From: Henricia sp. BOLD:AAB3569
Lineage: Eukaryota > Echinodermata > Asteroidea > Spinulosida > Echinasteridae
DNA: 64,000 nucleotides
Direction of reading: 5' to 3'
Assembly (NCBI GenBank): GCA_037783545.1
Contig: JBBELK010000482.1
Location: 1,674,001 to 1,738,000 of the forward strand
The stretch's first letter is position 1. Every line of letters starts with the position of its first letter. Made by a program: the position numbers and the translations under genes. This document shows positions 21,201-27,327 of the stretch, one piece after another. The notes below the pieces were generated by a model. It did not search any database. It was not told the DNA's origin and saw only the letters and a program-made list of their open reading frames with translations.

Positions 21201-23673
21201 ATATATGTCTTAATTTTTAAAAAGGCTCATTTTTAAATTCATTTTATCCAGGTTGACGCAAGAGGCCAGCAGAGCAAAGTCCCTTTTTAAAGAATTACTT
21301 GTAAGTCATGAAACAACCAAACTTGAGATGAGAGAAAAATAATATGGGCCTTATTGGGATTTAAACCCGAGACCTCTGACTCACAGGGCAGATGCTCTAC
21401 CAGCTGAGCTATAAGGCACAGTGGTATACTCTCTTAGGTTTCCCTAAGAACCAAGCAAAGTAACGAACGCAACATCTGGCACGGTGCCCAGTCACCATTG
21501 AAGTGAAACGTAAGATTCAAACCCGAGACCTCTGACTCACTGGGCAGACGCTCTAACAGCTGAGCTAAGGCAAGGTAGTGTACTCCCTCGGGTTTTGAGT
21601 GAGTCTTTAAGATATTAATAAAATTATCCAGTTTGGCAGAGGAGCGCTGTGTGGTCTATTAGTGCCAATGTGTTTGTGTCTCTGGGAAAGACACGTTGAA
21701 TTGCCTAGTCAACCCAAGTGATATTTGGCAAGCTCTTGGGGCATTGCCGCAATCTAAGTGCTGATAGGGTTGTGTGCCTTGGCCGGGCAGCCACCTAGTT
21801 AAAGTGGTTCTGGTGATTTCCTGATGGCCGCGGTAATAATGGCAACAGTGCTAGGAGTACACATGTGCGTTATACAAGAATCCACCACTTGAACCATATT
21901 TCTTATGTAATGGTAACGCACTCTAAAGATCCCAGAGCATTCTTTTGTGAAGAGCAGGGGGATATTCCCCGGTGTCTCTGGCCATTTCTAATTCTAAATC
22001 TTCATGGGCTTCCTCACGCTAGCGAGTGACAGTGCAATGAGCACTATTGAGGAATCCTTGGTATGAATACCAGAAAGAAATAATAATAATAATAATAATA
22101 ATGTGTTCTTCATTTCAGGATGACTTTTCTTCAATGCCAGCCTATGATGAATGCTTGATGCAGTTGCAACGCTTGATACATGCTGTGTGCGGACAGAGAA
22201 GACAGGAAAACATGGAGGCGTATTCTAGAGAGGTCAGGATTAACATTGGGAGAAAAATATATTGCCCCAAAAATATTTTGTCCCAAAATTGATATACATA
22301 ACTTTGTTTTTTTTAACACTTCCGTAATCACACACAGAGATAACACCGTTTGTAACAGTTTTACAATCCTGTAATCTATCTTTAAGTGAATCAATCAACT
22401 GCAAAGTCGCAAAAATATAGAAAAAGGCAAAATGCTTTGTTTGAAGCAGTTAAAACTCGCACATTATGACAGGAGTGCTGTAGTAAGCTAATAAACCGCA
22501 TTACTCCCATTTTTTATGTGCTAGGTTGAGGCACCACTCCAAGCAGCCAAAAAAGTTGCCCTGATATCTGCCGACAGATATGATACAGTCTTCAGCCTGA
22601 CGATATTCGTAAGTTATGCACCTATCAATTGTTTCCCCCACCCCTCCACCCCCGGGCTACCCCACCTAAGGGGTGGAGATTGTCATTTTTTGCGTGACAA
22701 AATCCCCACCCCTGGGGCAACATTTAGGTGACAAAAATTCCCACCCTCGGGTGCAAAACATGCGCTTGTATACAAATGCACAGAAAAAGGGTAAAATGCC
22801 CCATCCTGGGGCATGAAAAACGTGACCGTACCCCCACCTATGGTGGGGGGGGGGGGGGTGGGAACAATTGATAGGTGCATTAGTCCTTAGCAAATTTCTT
22901 AGATAATAATTTTTTTTATTTCCCTGTGAAAGTTTTGTAATCTAATTTATCCAGAAAATATGAGCAAAATCCAAATATGCTGTTTAACTAGCTCCCTCAC
23001 TTTAATACATTTTTTTTCTAATAGCACTATTAAAAAAAAGATTATTTTGATTTAAGTGAGGGCATATCAATTTTATCACTGCCATTTTTAAAGCATGTAC
23101 TGTGTATATTCTACATAACTTTTTTTACAATTCAATGACATTTATAGCTGTCAAATTATGCTCAGGTTTTTAATTGAACACTTGAAATCTCCTGTTTTCT
23201 TGCCATGGGAAGTATTTTTGGAAGATATTTGATATTATATAAAATGAAGCTTTTGCGGATACCCCCAGATAAATCTCCTGGGGGCAAAACCCACACGGTC
23301 AAGTAGGGACTGCAAACACAATCTACATACACACCCCGGAATCGAAACCGGGACACCAAAGGTGAAAGGGAAGAAAGAACCACTACGGCAACCCGACTGC
23401 CCTTTAAAAAAATGTACCTTATTTCATGCAGCAGTAGTGTTTATAAAGATTTTTTTTCCCGAAAAATTTACATTTTTCTCCTAGATTCGTGAGGTATGCA
23501 TGCTCAATTTGGATGAAGGCAAGCCCAAACATTGGCCACTCAACCTCAAGACCAATATTGTTGACCTCTTCATGACCTCCGACCCTGACATTCGACGAAT
23601 CGTCAAAGCCAGAGAGGGCCTGTGGTCCACCATTATGGGCTTTATTCAGTGGGTAGTTTGGATATTTGGTTGA
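4671..23673 (+). CDS. guanylate-binding-protein (GBP) family large GTPase, 21 coding exons
   Basis: GBPs are dynamin-superfamily GTPases that bind and hydrolyse GTP and commonly work on membranes, in vertebrates often in cell-autonomous immunity. Coding exons: 4671-4821, 6047-6210, 6720-6887, 7176-7236, 7799-7947, 8389-8475, 10371-10565, 11476-11569, 12252-12331, 12644-12781, 13750-13808, 14811-14940, 16438-16602, 17040-17130, 18126-18292, 19934-20008, 20967-21052, 21252-21300, 22119-22232, 22525-22608 and 23485-23673 (stop TGA). All junctions are GT-AG with matching phases. The total of 2496 nt gives 831 aa, versus about 590 for vertebrate GBPs. The GBP N-domain spans about residues 85-345 and a GBP-C-like helical domain follows. 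The ATG at 4671 has a strong context (ACCATGG); no in-frame stop separates it from the exon start, so further upstream coding sequence is possible. Hydrophobic segments at both ends are unusual. Family assignment is firm; function is not shown. Confidence 0.93.
6720..10565 (+). CDS. GBP exons 3-7: GTPase (G) domain
   Basis: Exons 6720-6887, 7176-7236, 7799-7947, 8389-8475 and 10371-10565. G1/P-loop is GKYHSGKS at residues 121-128 (vertebrate GBP1 has an R-T pair where this has H-S). The G2 threonine is T153 in QTMGIWMW, G3 is DTEG at 179-182, and AVAALLSSYLIYNSV follows in the position of the GBP LAVLLSSTFVYNS-type helix. The G4 position reads VVQDF (261-265), where vertebrate GBPs have an R-D pair (T-L/V-R-D); the Asp is kept and the Arg is Gln. 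Exon 7 ends with the conserved RISLLDIFQNVDCHTLFFP region. Everything expected for nucleotide binding is present apart from that substitution. Confidence 0.93.
6916..7075. mobile_element. partial copy of the TGTCCGCATTGGAC MITE family, in GBP intron 3
   Basis: Shares the GGCATTGGACTTTTTTGGGG start, the AAGTCCAATGCGGACAGCC palindromic partner and the AGGACGTTTTCCTCTCAGTA block with the complete copies at 20243-20656 and 33093-33504. The right half is missing. Confidence 0.75.
7272..7350. mobile_element. fragment of an AATTTCAT..AGCTG MITE
   Basis: GCCAATTTCATAAAGCTGTT followed by an AAATTTGCTTA word matches the left end of the palindromic element at 23829-24068. Only one end is recognisable. 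A comparable one-ended fragment lies at about 14970-15020. Confidence 0.5.
7595..7752 (-). mobile_element. tRNA-derived SINE, copy 1 of 2
   Basis: Read on the minus strand it carries an A-box-like word (GGTTGGCCTAGTTGTTC) and a B-box (GGGTTCGATACTGGG) spaced as in tRNA genes, followed by a tail with GTCCCTACTTGACC. A second copy is at 23225-23402 in the same orientation. A (TTG)n microsatellite sits just upstream at about 7472-7496. Confidence 0.7.
8005..8340. repeat. dispersed repeat family, copy 1 of 3
   Basis: Contains the ordered words TTTTGATACC, AAGGATATCGT, ACTAATTTATCCGGTTA and AAATTGGAGATTG. The same order appears at about 26435-26735 (plus) and about 29930-30215 (minus). No coding potential; probably a non-autonomous transposon. 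Confidence 0.7.
9111..9528. mobile_element. foldback MITE, about 418 bp, in GBP intron 6
   Basis: The left end TCTGTTTTCAATACTGGAGA is mirrored by its reverse complement at the right end (to 9528). Inner words also pair, for example AGATAACTTCAGC with GCTTAAGTTATCT and the GTGCAAATTT / AAATTTGTACA pair. The structure parallels the element at 43426-43850. No open reading frame of note. Confidence 0.8.
9625..9883. mobile_element. TIR MITE, GGGTCATTC family, copy 1
   Basis: Left end TGGGTCATTCTATAAATTTG, right end its near-perfect reverse complement (AATTTATGGAATGACCCA). The interior is palindromic around CTTCTATTTCAAAGAGTGAT and GAAGGCATTTTTAATG. Other copies are at 10976-11232, 37563-37821 and 48690-48942. 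Confidence 0.88.
10976..11232. mobile_element. TIR MITE, GGGTCATTC family, copy 2
   Basis: In GBP intron 7, about 90% similar by eye to copy 1 with the same termini. The two copies flank exon 7 in the same orientation, about 1.3 kb apart. Confidence 0.88.
11476..22608 (+). CDS. GBP exons 8-20: helical C-terminal region
   Basis: Exons 8-10 carry the hallmarks linking the G domain to GBP-C: LTPEYKAERNRL, then GRPITGAELASLIEVLVTAA (about 357-376) and SAVQDCLKFYD (about 399-409), matching the usual order G..L..LV..YV.A...G and the A-V-...YD motif. Exons 11-20 (from 13750) encode charged, helix-prone sequence (for example DAEKEHEKKNNQLLKVKCQKE in exon 16) without a motif I recognise. This extension explains the extra length over vertebrate GBPs. 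The exon 19 donor is GTCAGG, weaker than its neighbours. No CaaX prenylation box is found. Confidence 0.88.
11862..11897. repeat. C-rich (CCCTCC) simple repeat
   Basis: Short run of CCCCCTCCC-type units inside GBP intron 8. It lies between two copies of a TTGGCATRGATTTGC word (about 11841 and about 11948). Confidence 0.7.
12023..12095 (+). tRNA. tRNA-like gene, Thr(UGU)-like but with a non-canonical position 33
   Basis: Cloverleaf: acceptor GCCCAGA with TCGGGGC (6 of 7 pairs), D stem GCTC/GAGC, anticodon stem TTGGC/GCCAA and T stem CTGGG/CCCAG, all perfect, with T loop TTCGAAT. The anticodon loop is CATGTAA, so position 33 is A instead of the near-universal U and the nominal anticodon is TGT. 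TTTT follows within 10 bases, as for Pol III termination. The clean folding argues for a recent copy; the changed U33 and its place in an intron argue for a tRNA pseudogene or SINE head. Confidence 0.5.
12425..12612. mobile_element. TIR MITE, GTTGTCAACATTTT family, copy 1
   Basis: The left end GTTGTCAAAATTTGTACGGT and right end ATGAAAATGTTGACAAC are inverted relatives. The interior has AAGCATAGGAAGG, GTCGAGGGCCACGT, TGTAAAATGTTGACATTTCA and a G-rich stretch. Copies at 31003-31290 and 61561-61740 share the order. It sits directly before GBP exon 10. Confidence 0.75.
12815..13165. repeat. dispersed repeat, copy 1 of 2 (CCCCGGGG-rich)
   Basis: AATAACCATCCCCGGGG, AACTCGCCCC, GAGATCGGCACCTCGTC and CACCCAGGG occur in the same order in the copy at about 17155-17470. 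Both lie in GBP introns. GC-rich compared with its neighbours; no gene. Confidence 0.75.
13970..14440. repeat. dispersed repeat, copy 1 of 2
   Basis: Shares TTGTTGTGTGCTCC, CTCAATTGATTCAGTAATTT, AAGTCTAGTCGCC and TCTTCAACGATCGATGTTGC with about 31863-32330, in order and orientation. Open frames across it are not conserved between copies. Confidence 0.75.
15844..16355. mobile_element. TIR MITE, about 512 bp, in GBP intron 12
   Basis: The left end AGGTGCGAGGTCAAAATAGA and the right end (reverse complement, ...CTATTTTGACCTCGCGCCT) enclose palindromic interior sequence including AACGGTCTGTATACCG. The flanks share AAGCCATCTATGAT on both sides, with CTATGAT repeated three times at the left, which looks like a target duplication plus slippage. 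Confidence 0.8.
17155..17470. repeat. dispersed repeat, copy 2 of 2 (CCCCGGGG-rich)
   Basis: Second copy of the element at 12815-13165, same orientation, with about 75-80% identity by eye. Confidence 0.7.
18469..18820 (-). mobile_element. tRNA-derived SINE (family B), nearly full length, inserted in family A
   Basis: On the minus strand it runs from a tRNA-like head (GTGGCCGAGTGGTTAGGGCC; B-box GGGTTCGAATCC near 18740-18751) through TGCCCTTGGGCAAGGCACT and AAGATCCCAGAGCATTCTTT to a tail of ATAATAATAATAA (18466-18482). Other copies are at 21905-22103 (plus, head missing) and 28190-28445 (minus). Confidence 0.82.
18951..19340. mobile_element. composite foldback insertion in SINE A
   Basis: Begins with an inverted repeat: GGGTGATATGAGAATATACT and ATTTTCATGA words at 18974-19070 pair with CGGTATATTCTCATATCACC, with centre near 19022. 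It continues with a second inverted pair (ATATAAAATGAAGCTT at about 19101, AAGCTTCATTTATAT near 19323). GTAAT-type bases flank both sides. TATATAAAATGAAGCTTTTG also occurs at about 23236. Confidence 0.65.
19612..19795. repeat. 12-bp minisatellite (GGTCACGCATTG type)
   Basis: About 15 units of 12 bases, GGTCAYKCATTG with variants (TATCACGCGTTG, GGGCACACACTG, GGTTCCTCTCTG). A longer block of several units is itself repeated once. Because 12 is a multiple of 3 the frames stay open and spell Leu-Gly-His-Ala-like repeats, but there is no sign that this is translated. Confidence 0.85.
20243..20656. mobile_element. MITE, TGTCCGCATTGGAC family, full copy
   Basis: Left end TAAAGGCCTGTCCGCATTGG, right end TTCAATGCAGACACGGCTTA (an inverted relative). 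The interior holds several AAGTCCAATGCGGACA-like words in both orientations. Another full copy is at 33093-33504. Confidence 0.82.
21350..21610 (-). mobile_element. two tandem tRNA-like SINE units (family C)
   Basis: Two minus-strand tRNA-like bodies, about 21352-21420 and about 21510-21577, share TAGCTCAGCTGGTAGAGC-like A-boxes, GAGTCAGAGGTCTCGGGTTT and a GTATACTCYCTYRGGTTT word on the other side. Anticodon stems have mismatches, so these are not functional tRNA genes. A third unit is at about 54848-54945. Confidence 0.7.
21653..21898 (+). mobile_element. SINE family A, uninterrupted copy
   Basis: TGGTCTATTAGTGCCAATGT, AACCCAAGTGATATTTGG, AAGTGCTGATAGGG, GGCCGGGCAGCCACCTAGTT and AATAATGGCAACAGTGC run without a break. 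This gives the reference order for the broken copy at 18340-19430. Confidence 0.72.
21905..22103 (+). mobile_element. SINE family B, 3' part, abutting GBP exon 19
   Basis: AATGGTAACGCACTCTAAAG, AGATCCCAGAGCATTCTTTT and GAATACCAGAAAGAAATAAT match the 18469-18820 copy in opposite orientation. It ends in (AAT)n at 22079-22102, leaving only 15-16 bases before exon 19 (22119). Confidence 0.82.
22625..22875. mobile_element. C/G-rich inverted-repeat element in GBP intron 20
   Basis: ATGCACCTATCAATTGTTTC at 22617 and its reverse-complement relative GGGAACAATTGATAGGTGCA at 22860-22879 bound a region of CCCCACC / GGTGGGG words. Likely a small foldback element. Confidence 0.6.
23225..23402 (-). mobile_element. 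tRNA-derived SINE, copy 2 of 2
   Basis: Same family as 7595-7752: GTCAAGTAGGGACTGCAAAC and a minus-strand B-box GGTTTCGATTCCGGG. It lies about 80 bases before GBP exon 21. Confidence 0.68.
23485..23673 (+). CDS. GBP exon 21: C-terminus with hydrophobic tail
   Basis: Encodes residues 770-831. After a charged stretch (SDPDIRRIVKAREG) the last 17 residues, LWSTIMGFIQWVVWIFG, are hydrophobic and aromatic and end at the TGA. This resembles a C-terminal membrane anchor or an amphipathic/re-entrant segment. The exon acceptor is TTTTTCTCCTAG. An AATAAA at 24004-24009 lies inside a MITE and may or may not serve as the polyadenylation signal. Confidence 0.9.
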   Translation: MREVCMLNLDEGKPKHWPLNLKTNIVDLFMTSDPDIRRIVKAREGLWSTIMGFIQWVVWIFG

Positions 23674-23828
23674 AATTTATCAATCTTTTTGCAAGTGGTA
23701 TGGTCACAGCCCTGCACATCACTGGCATGGCAGTAGAAAAATCCAGAACTCTTTTACACTACTCAAAATTAAAGGATCCGAGTTTCCCCCTCAAAAATTT
23801 CCAGGCACAAGTGATCCCTTAACCACCT

Positions 23829-24068
23829 GGGGCCAATTTCATGGCGCTGCTAAGCACACAAATTTGCTTAGCACAGGATTTATTTGCCTTATAAAATGGA
23901 TTACAAGCCCAAAATATTCGCCAACTTGTGTTCTTCGCAAGAGTGGGAGAATACCTTTCAATACACATAACTTACGATTTTGGCTGGCAATCCATTTTTA
24001 CAAAATAAAACAAACAAATCCTGTGCTAAGCAAATTGTTGTGCTTAGCAGCGCCATGAAATTGGCCCC
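23829..24068. mobile_element. TIR MITE, 240 bp (GGGGCCAATTTCATGGCG)
   Basis: Left end GGGGCCAATTTCATGGCGCT, right end its exact complement (AGCGCCATGAAATTGGCCCC), extended by GCTAAGCACA/AAATTTGCTTAGCACAGGAT and its mirror. Internal words also pair (ATTACA...CAATCCATTTT). Confidence 0.88.
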
Positions 24069-24180
24069 TGATGCTGGAGGACGTGTAAACACGTTCTGGC
24101 AATGTATAGTCACAGGGGTGGTTAAAAAGTTAAAACATCAGCTTTGCCGCTGTCTTCCACGGTTTATCCACCATTCATTT

Positions 24181-24362
24181 GCAGAGCTGCCAACCCTCCC
24201 GGATTTTGGGAAAACAGGTTCATTCCGGGACTCCAAACACATCTAAAATCCCCAAGGTTGTTAATTGACAATCCAGGAGGGTTTTTATCCATGCCAGTTC
24301 TCACAAAATTAGTCATTTTCTGAAGAATCTGTTGCAAAATCCGGAAGGGTTGGCAGCTCTGC
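24181..24362. mobile_element. TIR MITE, about 180 bp (GCAGAGCTGCCAACCCTCCC)
   Basis: Ends are inverted repeats: GCAGAGCTGCCAACCCTCCC and GGGTTGGCAGCTCTGC, with CGGATTTTG/CAAAATCCG inside. CATTTG precedes the left end and follows the right end, a possible 6-bp target duplication. Confidence 0.82.
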
Positions 24363-24983
24363 ATTTGTACACACCGTGTTTTGAACTTGAACCTGACGGC
24401 TGTGGACGGCCTGTCAGTGTACCAAATCTCACTCCGCGGTGGCTGCCTCCGAGTGCTGCAAAGCATGATCTTTTGGTGAGAATATTCATACAATGAATGT
24501 AGAAATGACTCATCACATATAAACACACCAACTCAGGGCACTTTCATTGTTACCCATGATCACTGGGCTCAATTAATTAAATCGTCTAAATTTGTCTTTA
24601 GCAGCTCATGAGCTAATCATTTACCCTCGCAGGTACCCATTTACTCCTGGGTGGAGAGAGACAATCTATGGCGAAGTGCCAAGGGCACACATTTCTTTTG
24701 TTTACAAAAACCCTTAAAAACAAATTACAAAGTTTTTGCATAATTACTATTAACGTGTTTTCATTGGTTAAGAAGTATTTTACCAGAAATTGATTTAGCT
24801 TGCGTCTGGGAGACTGAATGTTCATTTTAGGAACATTTATTTCAATGTTGTCATTTATCACAATAAATAAGAACAATACATATTGCATAATATTGATGCG
24901 TTGAACCAAAATAATGTCTACAAAGCAGTAGCAATAGTGTAATTTGAGCAAGAAAATTAAAAACAATGGACAACATCTAGGTA

Positions 24984-25469
24984 CAGTGAAACCTGCTCTT
25001 AGGGCCACCTCTATAAAGAGGCCACCTGTCTAAAGTGGCCACATTTGTTCGGTCCCAAACCAGTTTGTACACAAACATATGGAGGTGGAACCTTGATATT
25101 AGGGCCCCTCTCTAACGCGGCCAGTGGCCAGGGCACTTGGATTCCTGTGTGTACAATCCTATGGCAGTTAAACCTGGATAATCTGGCCACACACAGTAAA
25201 TTGCCTCAATGAATCAAGCTACTCTGGGAAATTTTATGAGGAGCTTACAAAAATGTTTCAAAACTAACAAATGTTCAACTTTTTAATAAGCAAACCTTTC
25301 ATACACTTCACTTTTAGCAGTTTTTCATCTATAGACATGCACTGTGGTATGTTTTATGGTGTTTGGATATTCCTGCACGTGTACGCTAAACCTCTATATA
25401 ATGGCTACCTGCGTATTCTGGCCACATTTCGTCGGTCCCTTGGGTGGCCACTATAGACAAGTTTCACTG
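24984..25469. mobile_element. pogo/Tigger-like MITE with TA target duplication
   Basis: CAGTGAAACCTG at the left and its inverted relative CAAGTTTCACTG at the right, each flanked by TA (24982-24983 and 25470-25471). GGCCAC...GGTCCC words occur in opposite orientation near each end. CAGT-AAACCTG termini with TA duplication are characteristic of pogo-type Tc1/mariner-superfamily elements. Confidence 0.8.
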
Positions 25470-25889
25470 TATAAGGTGAAGCGATCAGCTTTTGTACCCT
25501 AACCTATGGACAGACAAACCTACAGGACCAGGGTACTGGACATAAAAACAGGACACACAAACAAGTACCAACAAGTACCAACAAATACCAGTGTGAGAAA
25601 AGTCCAAATAGGTATACATGCTAATCATGAATAATGTACGAGTATGAATCAAGAAATCGACCCTTTAGGTTTTTGGTGAATACAGAAATAGTGGGTAAAA
25701 CTTTTATGGAATCATCCAAGTTATTCCAGTATAGGGTTCCTCGATGAACAACACTGTTCTTGGACATTGACGTTCTGTTATACTGTACAAATAAATTACC
25801 TCGAACACTACCTCGGGTGTTATATTCATGAACATTTGATGTTAAAGAAAAACAAGATTTTAAGCAAAAAGGAAGTACATGTTAATGCC

Positions 25890-26020
25890 CTTATTAACAC
25901 TGTATACTCGGTGCTTTCCCGAGACACTATGAAAAACCTCATAGTGTGCTCAGGTGGAACTCGAACCCACGACCTCCTGCAAACAAGGCAGACGTCTTAA
26001 CCACTCGACCACCGAGAAAT
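25890..26020 (-). mobile_element. tRNA-derived SINE (family D), copy 1
   Basis: Minus-strand tRNA-like body (GGTCGAGTGGTTAAGACGTC; B-box GGGTTCGAGTTCC) at about 25948-26017, followed by a tail with CATAGTGTCTCGGGAAAGCA. The same body plus tail is at 41585-41720 on the plus strand. Confidence 0.75.
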
Positions 26021-26434
26021 CAACCACTTATAATCAAGTATTTTCCCAATGTTAACTTTTTGTTTCGACTTTATTTATTTGTATCCTTCAGTTAAATTAG
26101 CGTTATCGATTACTGTATTTTTGTTAAGAAAAATAAAAGATTCTATATTTATAATTGTGTTTCCCCAGGGTATTGTTTAAGATAATTTGTTCACTGGTTA
26201 CGAAAGAAATTATAAAGTTTACTCCATTAAATTTCATATATTTTTGATATTTACTTGTTAAAAAGTTTGAGAATATTTTTGTATGTTCACTTTTTGTATT
26301 TTGATGATTTTTGCAAATTACAAGGTTTTTTGATAAACGGTGTGTGCTTTATTCATAAAACAATGAAACCAAATTAAAACGGAACTGAATTTTTGACTTC
26401 CCATTTTTGACTCCCCATTTTTCTCATGGGTGTT

Positions 26435-26735
26435 GAGATTTTGATACCGTATAATTTGTCACATTTTTTCATTACCATTTTGAAATTTCGTGCTCCCAAT
26501 CCACATATTTCCGAGGATATCGTAAAAAAAAATTCACTGGTGTTTTTTAAAAACTAATTTATCCGGTTATGTAAAGAAGCCCAGTGATTGCACACCAACA
26601 TTTTTGCTAACACATCAAAATTGGAGATTGTAAATTGCCAGTTTTCTTCCCATGGATGGTATTTTGGGGATAATTGTTGGGTTAGTAAGAATTTTCTGGA
26701 TAATTCTGGACAAGCTCTTTTAAATGTGAATTTGT
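26435..26735. repeat. dispersed repeat family, copy 2 of 3
   Basis: Same ordered words as 8005-8340 (TTTTGATACC, GAGGATATCGT, ACTAATTTATCCGGTTA, AAATTGGAGATTG), same orientation. Confidence 0.7.
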
Positions 26736-27306
26736 CTTCTCCAAATTCCGGCCCTATTTCACTTTGGAAAAATTACTTGGAATAAATTCACTCCCCGGGA
26801 ATCGATTTTCAGAAAATTGTCGAAAGGGACTTTTCAAAATCCACTTTTCTGGTTAAACCAGGTTAATCGCGTTAACACCTGTTTCAGTCAATCAATTAAA
26901 CTTTTGACGAAAAGCCGTGTGCAAAACTTGGCCACGCCCCCTGAATAGTTAGTACACCTAAATAATTTTATTTAATACAAGGCAGAGTACAGGAAACGTC
27001 TAGGTTTCAGACTAATTACGGAGTAAAACTTTTAACAATATGAAACGTATATTTCGTGTCTTTTGATAGACATGCATTTCTGATTGCCATCAAATACACG
27101 TTTTAAAGTAAAACGGTGCTAATGTCAACAACCTGTCGCTGTACTTTGCACAGCTGCTGTTCACGAACGTCCGAACGGAACGAAATCATCCAAACGATCA
27201 TGGGGAAAAAAGTTCCTCAAACTGGACAATTTTATCTCTTTTTCGGGAGGCAAGGTACATAAATCCCAATTCTTAAGGATGGACGCTGATACGTGAAAAA
27301 ACCAAC

Positions 27307-27327
27307 ATGGATGCAATGGCTGAACAG
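27307..27327 (+). CDS. candidate first exon (a) of the Ral exchange factor
   Basis: ATG GAT GCA ATG GCT GAA CAG followed by GTAAAT: seven codons, phase 0, compatible with exon 2 (33749). The ATG context is ACCAACATGG. This is a very short coding exon, so the call rests on phase and position; the alternative at 29558 has a stronger donor. Confidence 0.45.

Larger units (their letters stand above)
23674..27306. other. intergenic region between the two genes
   Basis: Holds four listed transposon-like elements (23829-24068, 24181-24362, 24984-25469, 25890-26020) and one dispersed repeat (26435-26735). The rest (24600-24960, 25480-25890, 26020-26430, 26740-27100) is AT-rich with no recognised gene. 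The 200 bases before 27307 are a plausible 5' UTR or promoter but carry no clear TATA box. Confidence 0.6.

Noticed and set aside
21352-21577. Two functional tRNA genes
   Set aside because: Anticodon stems are mismatched and the bodies share tails with another copy (54848), so they are SINE units.
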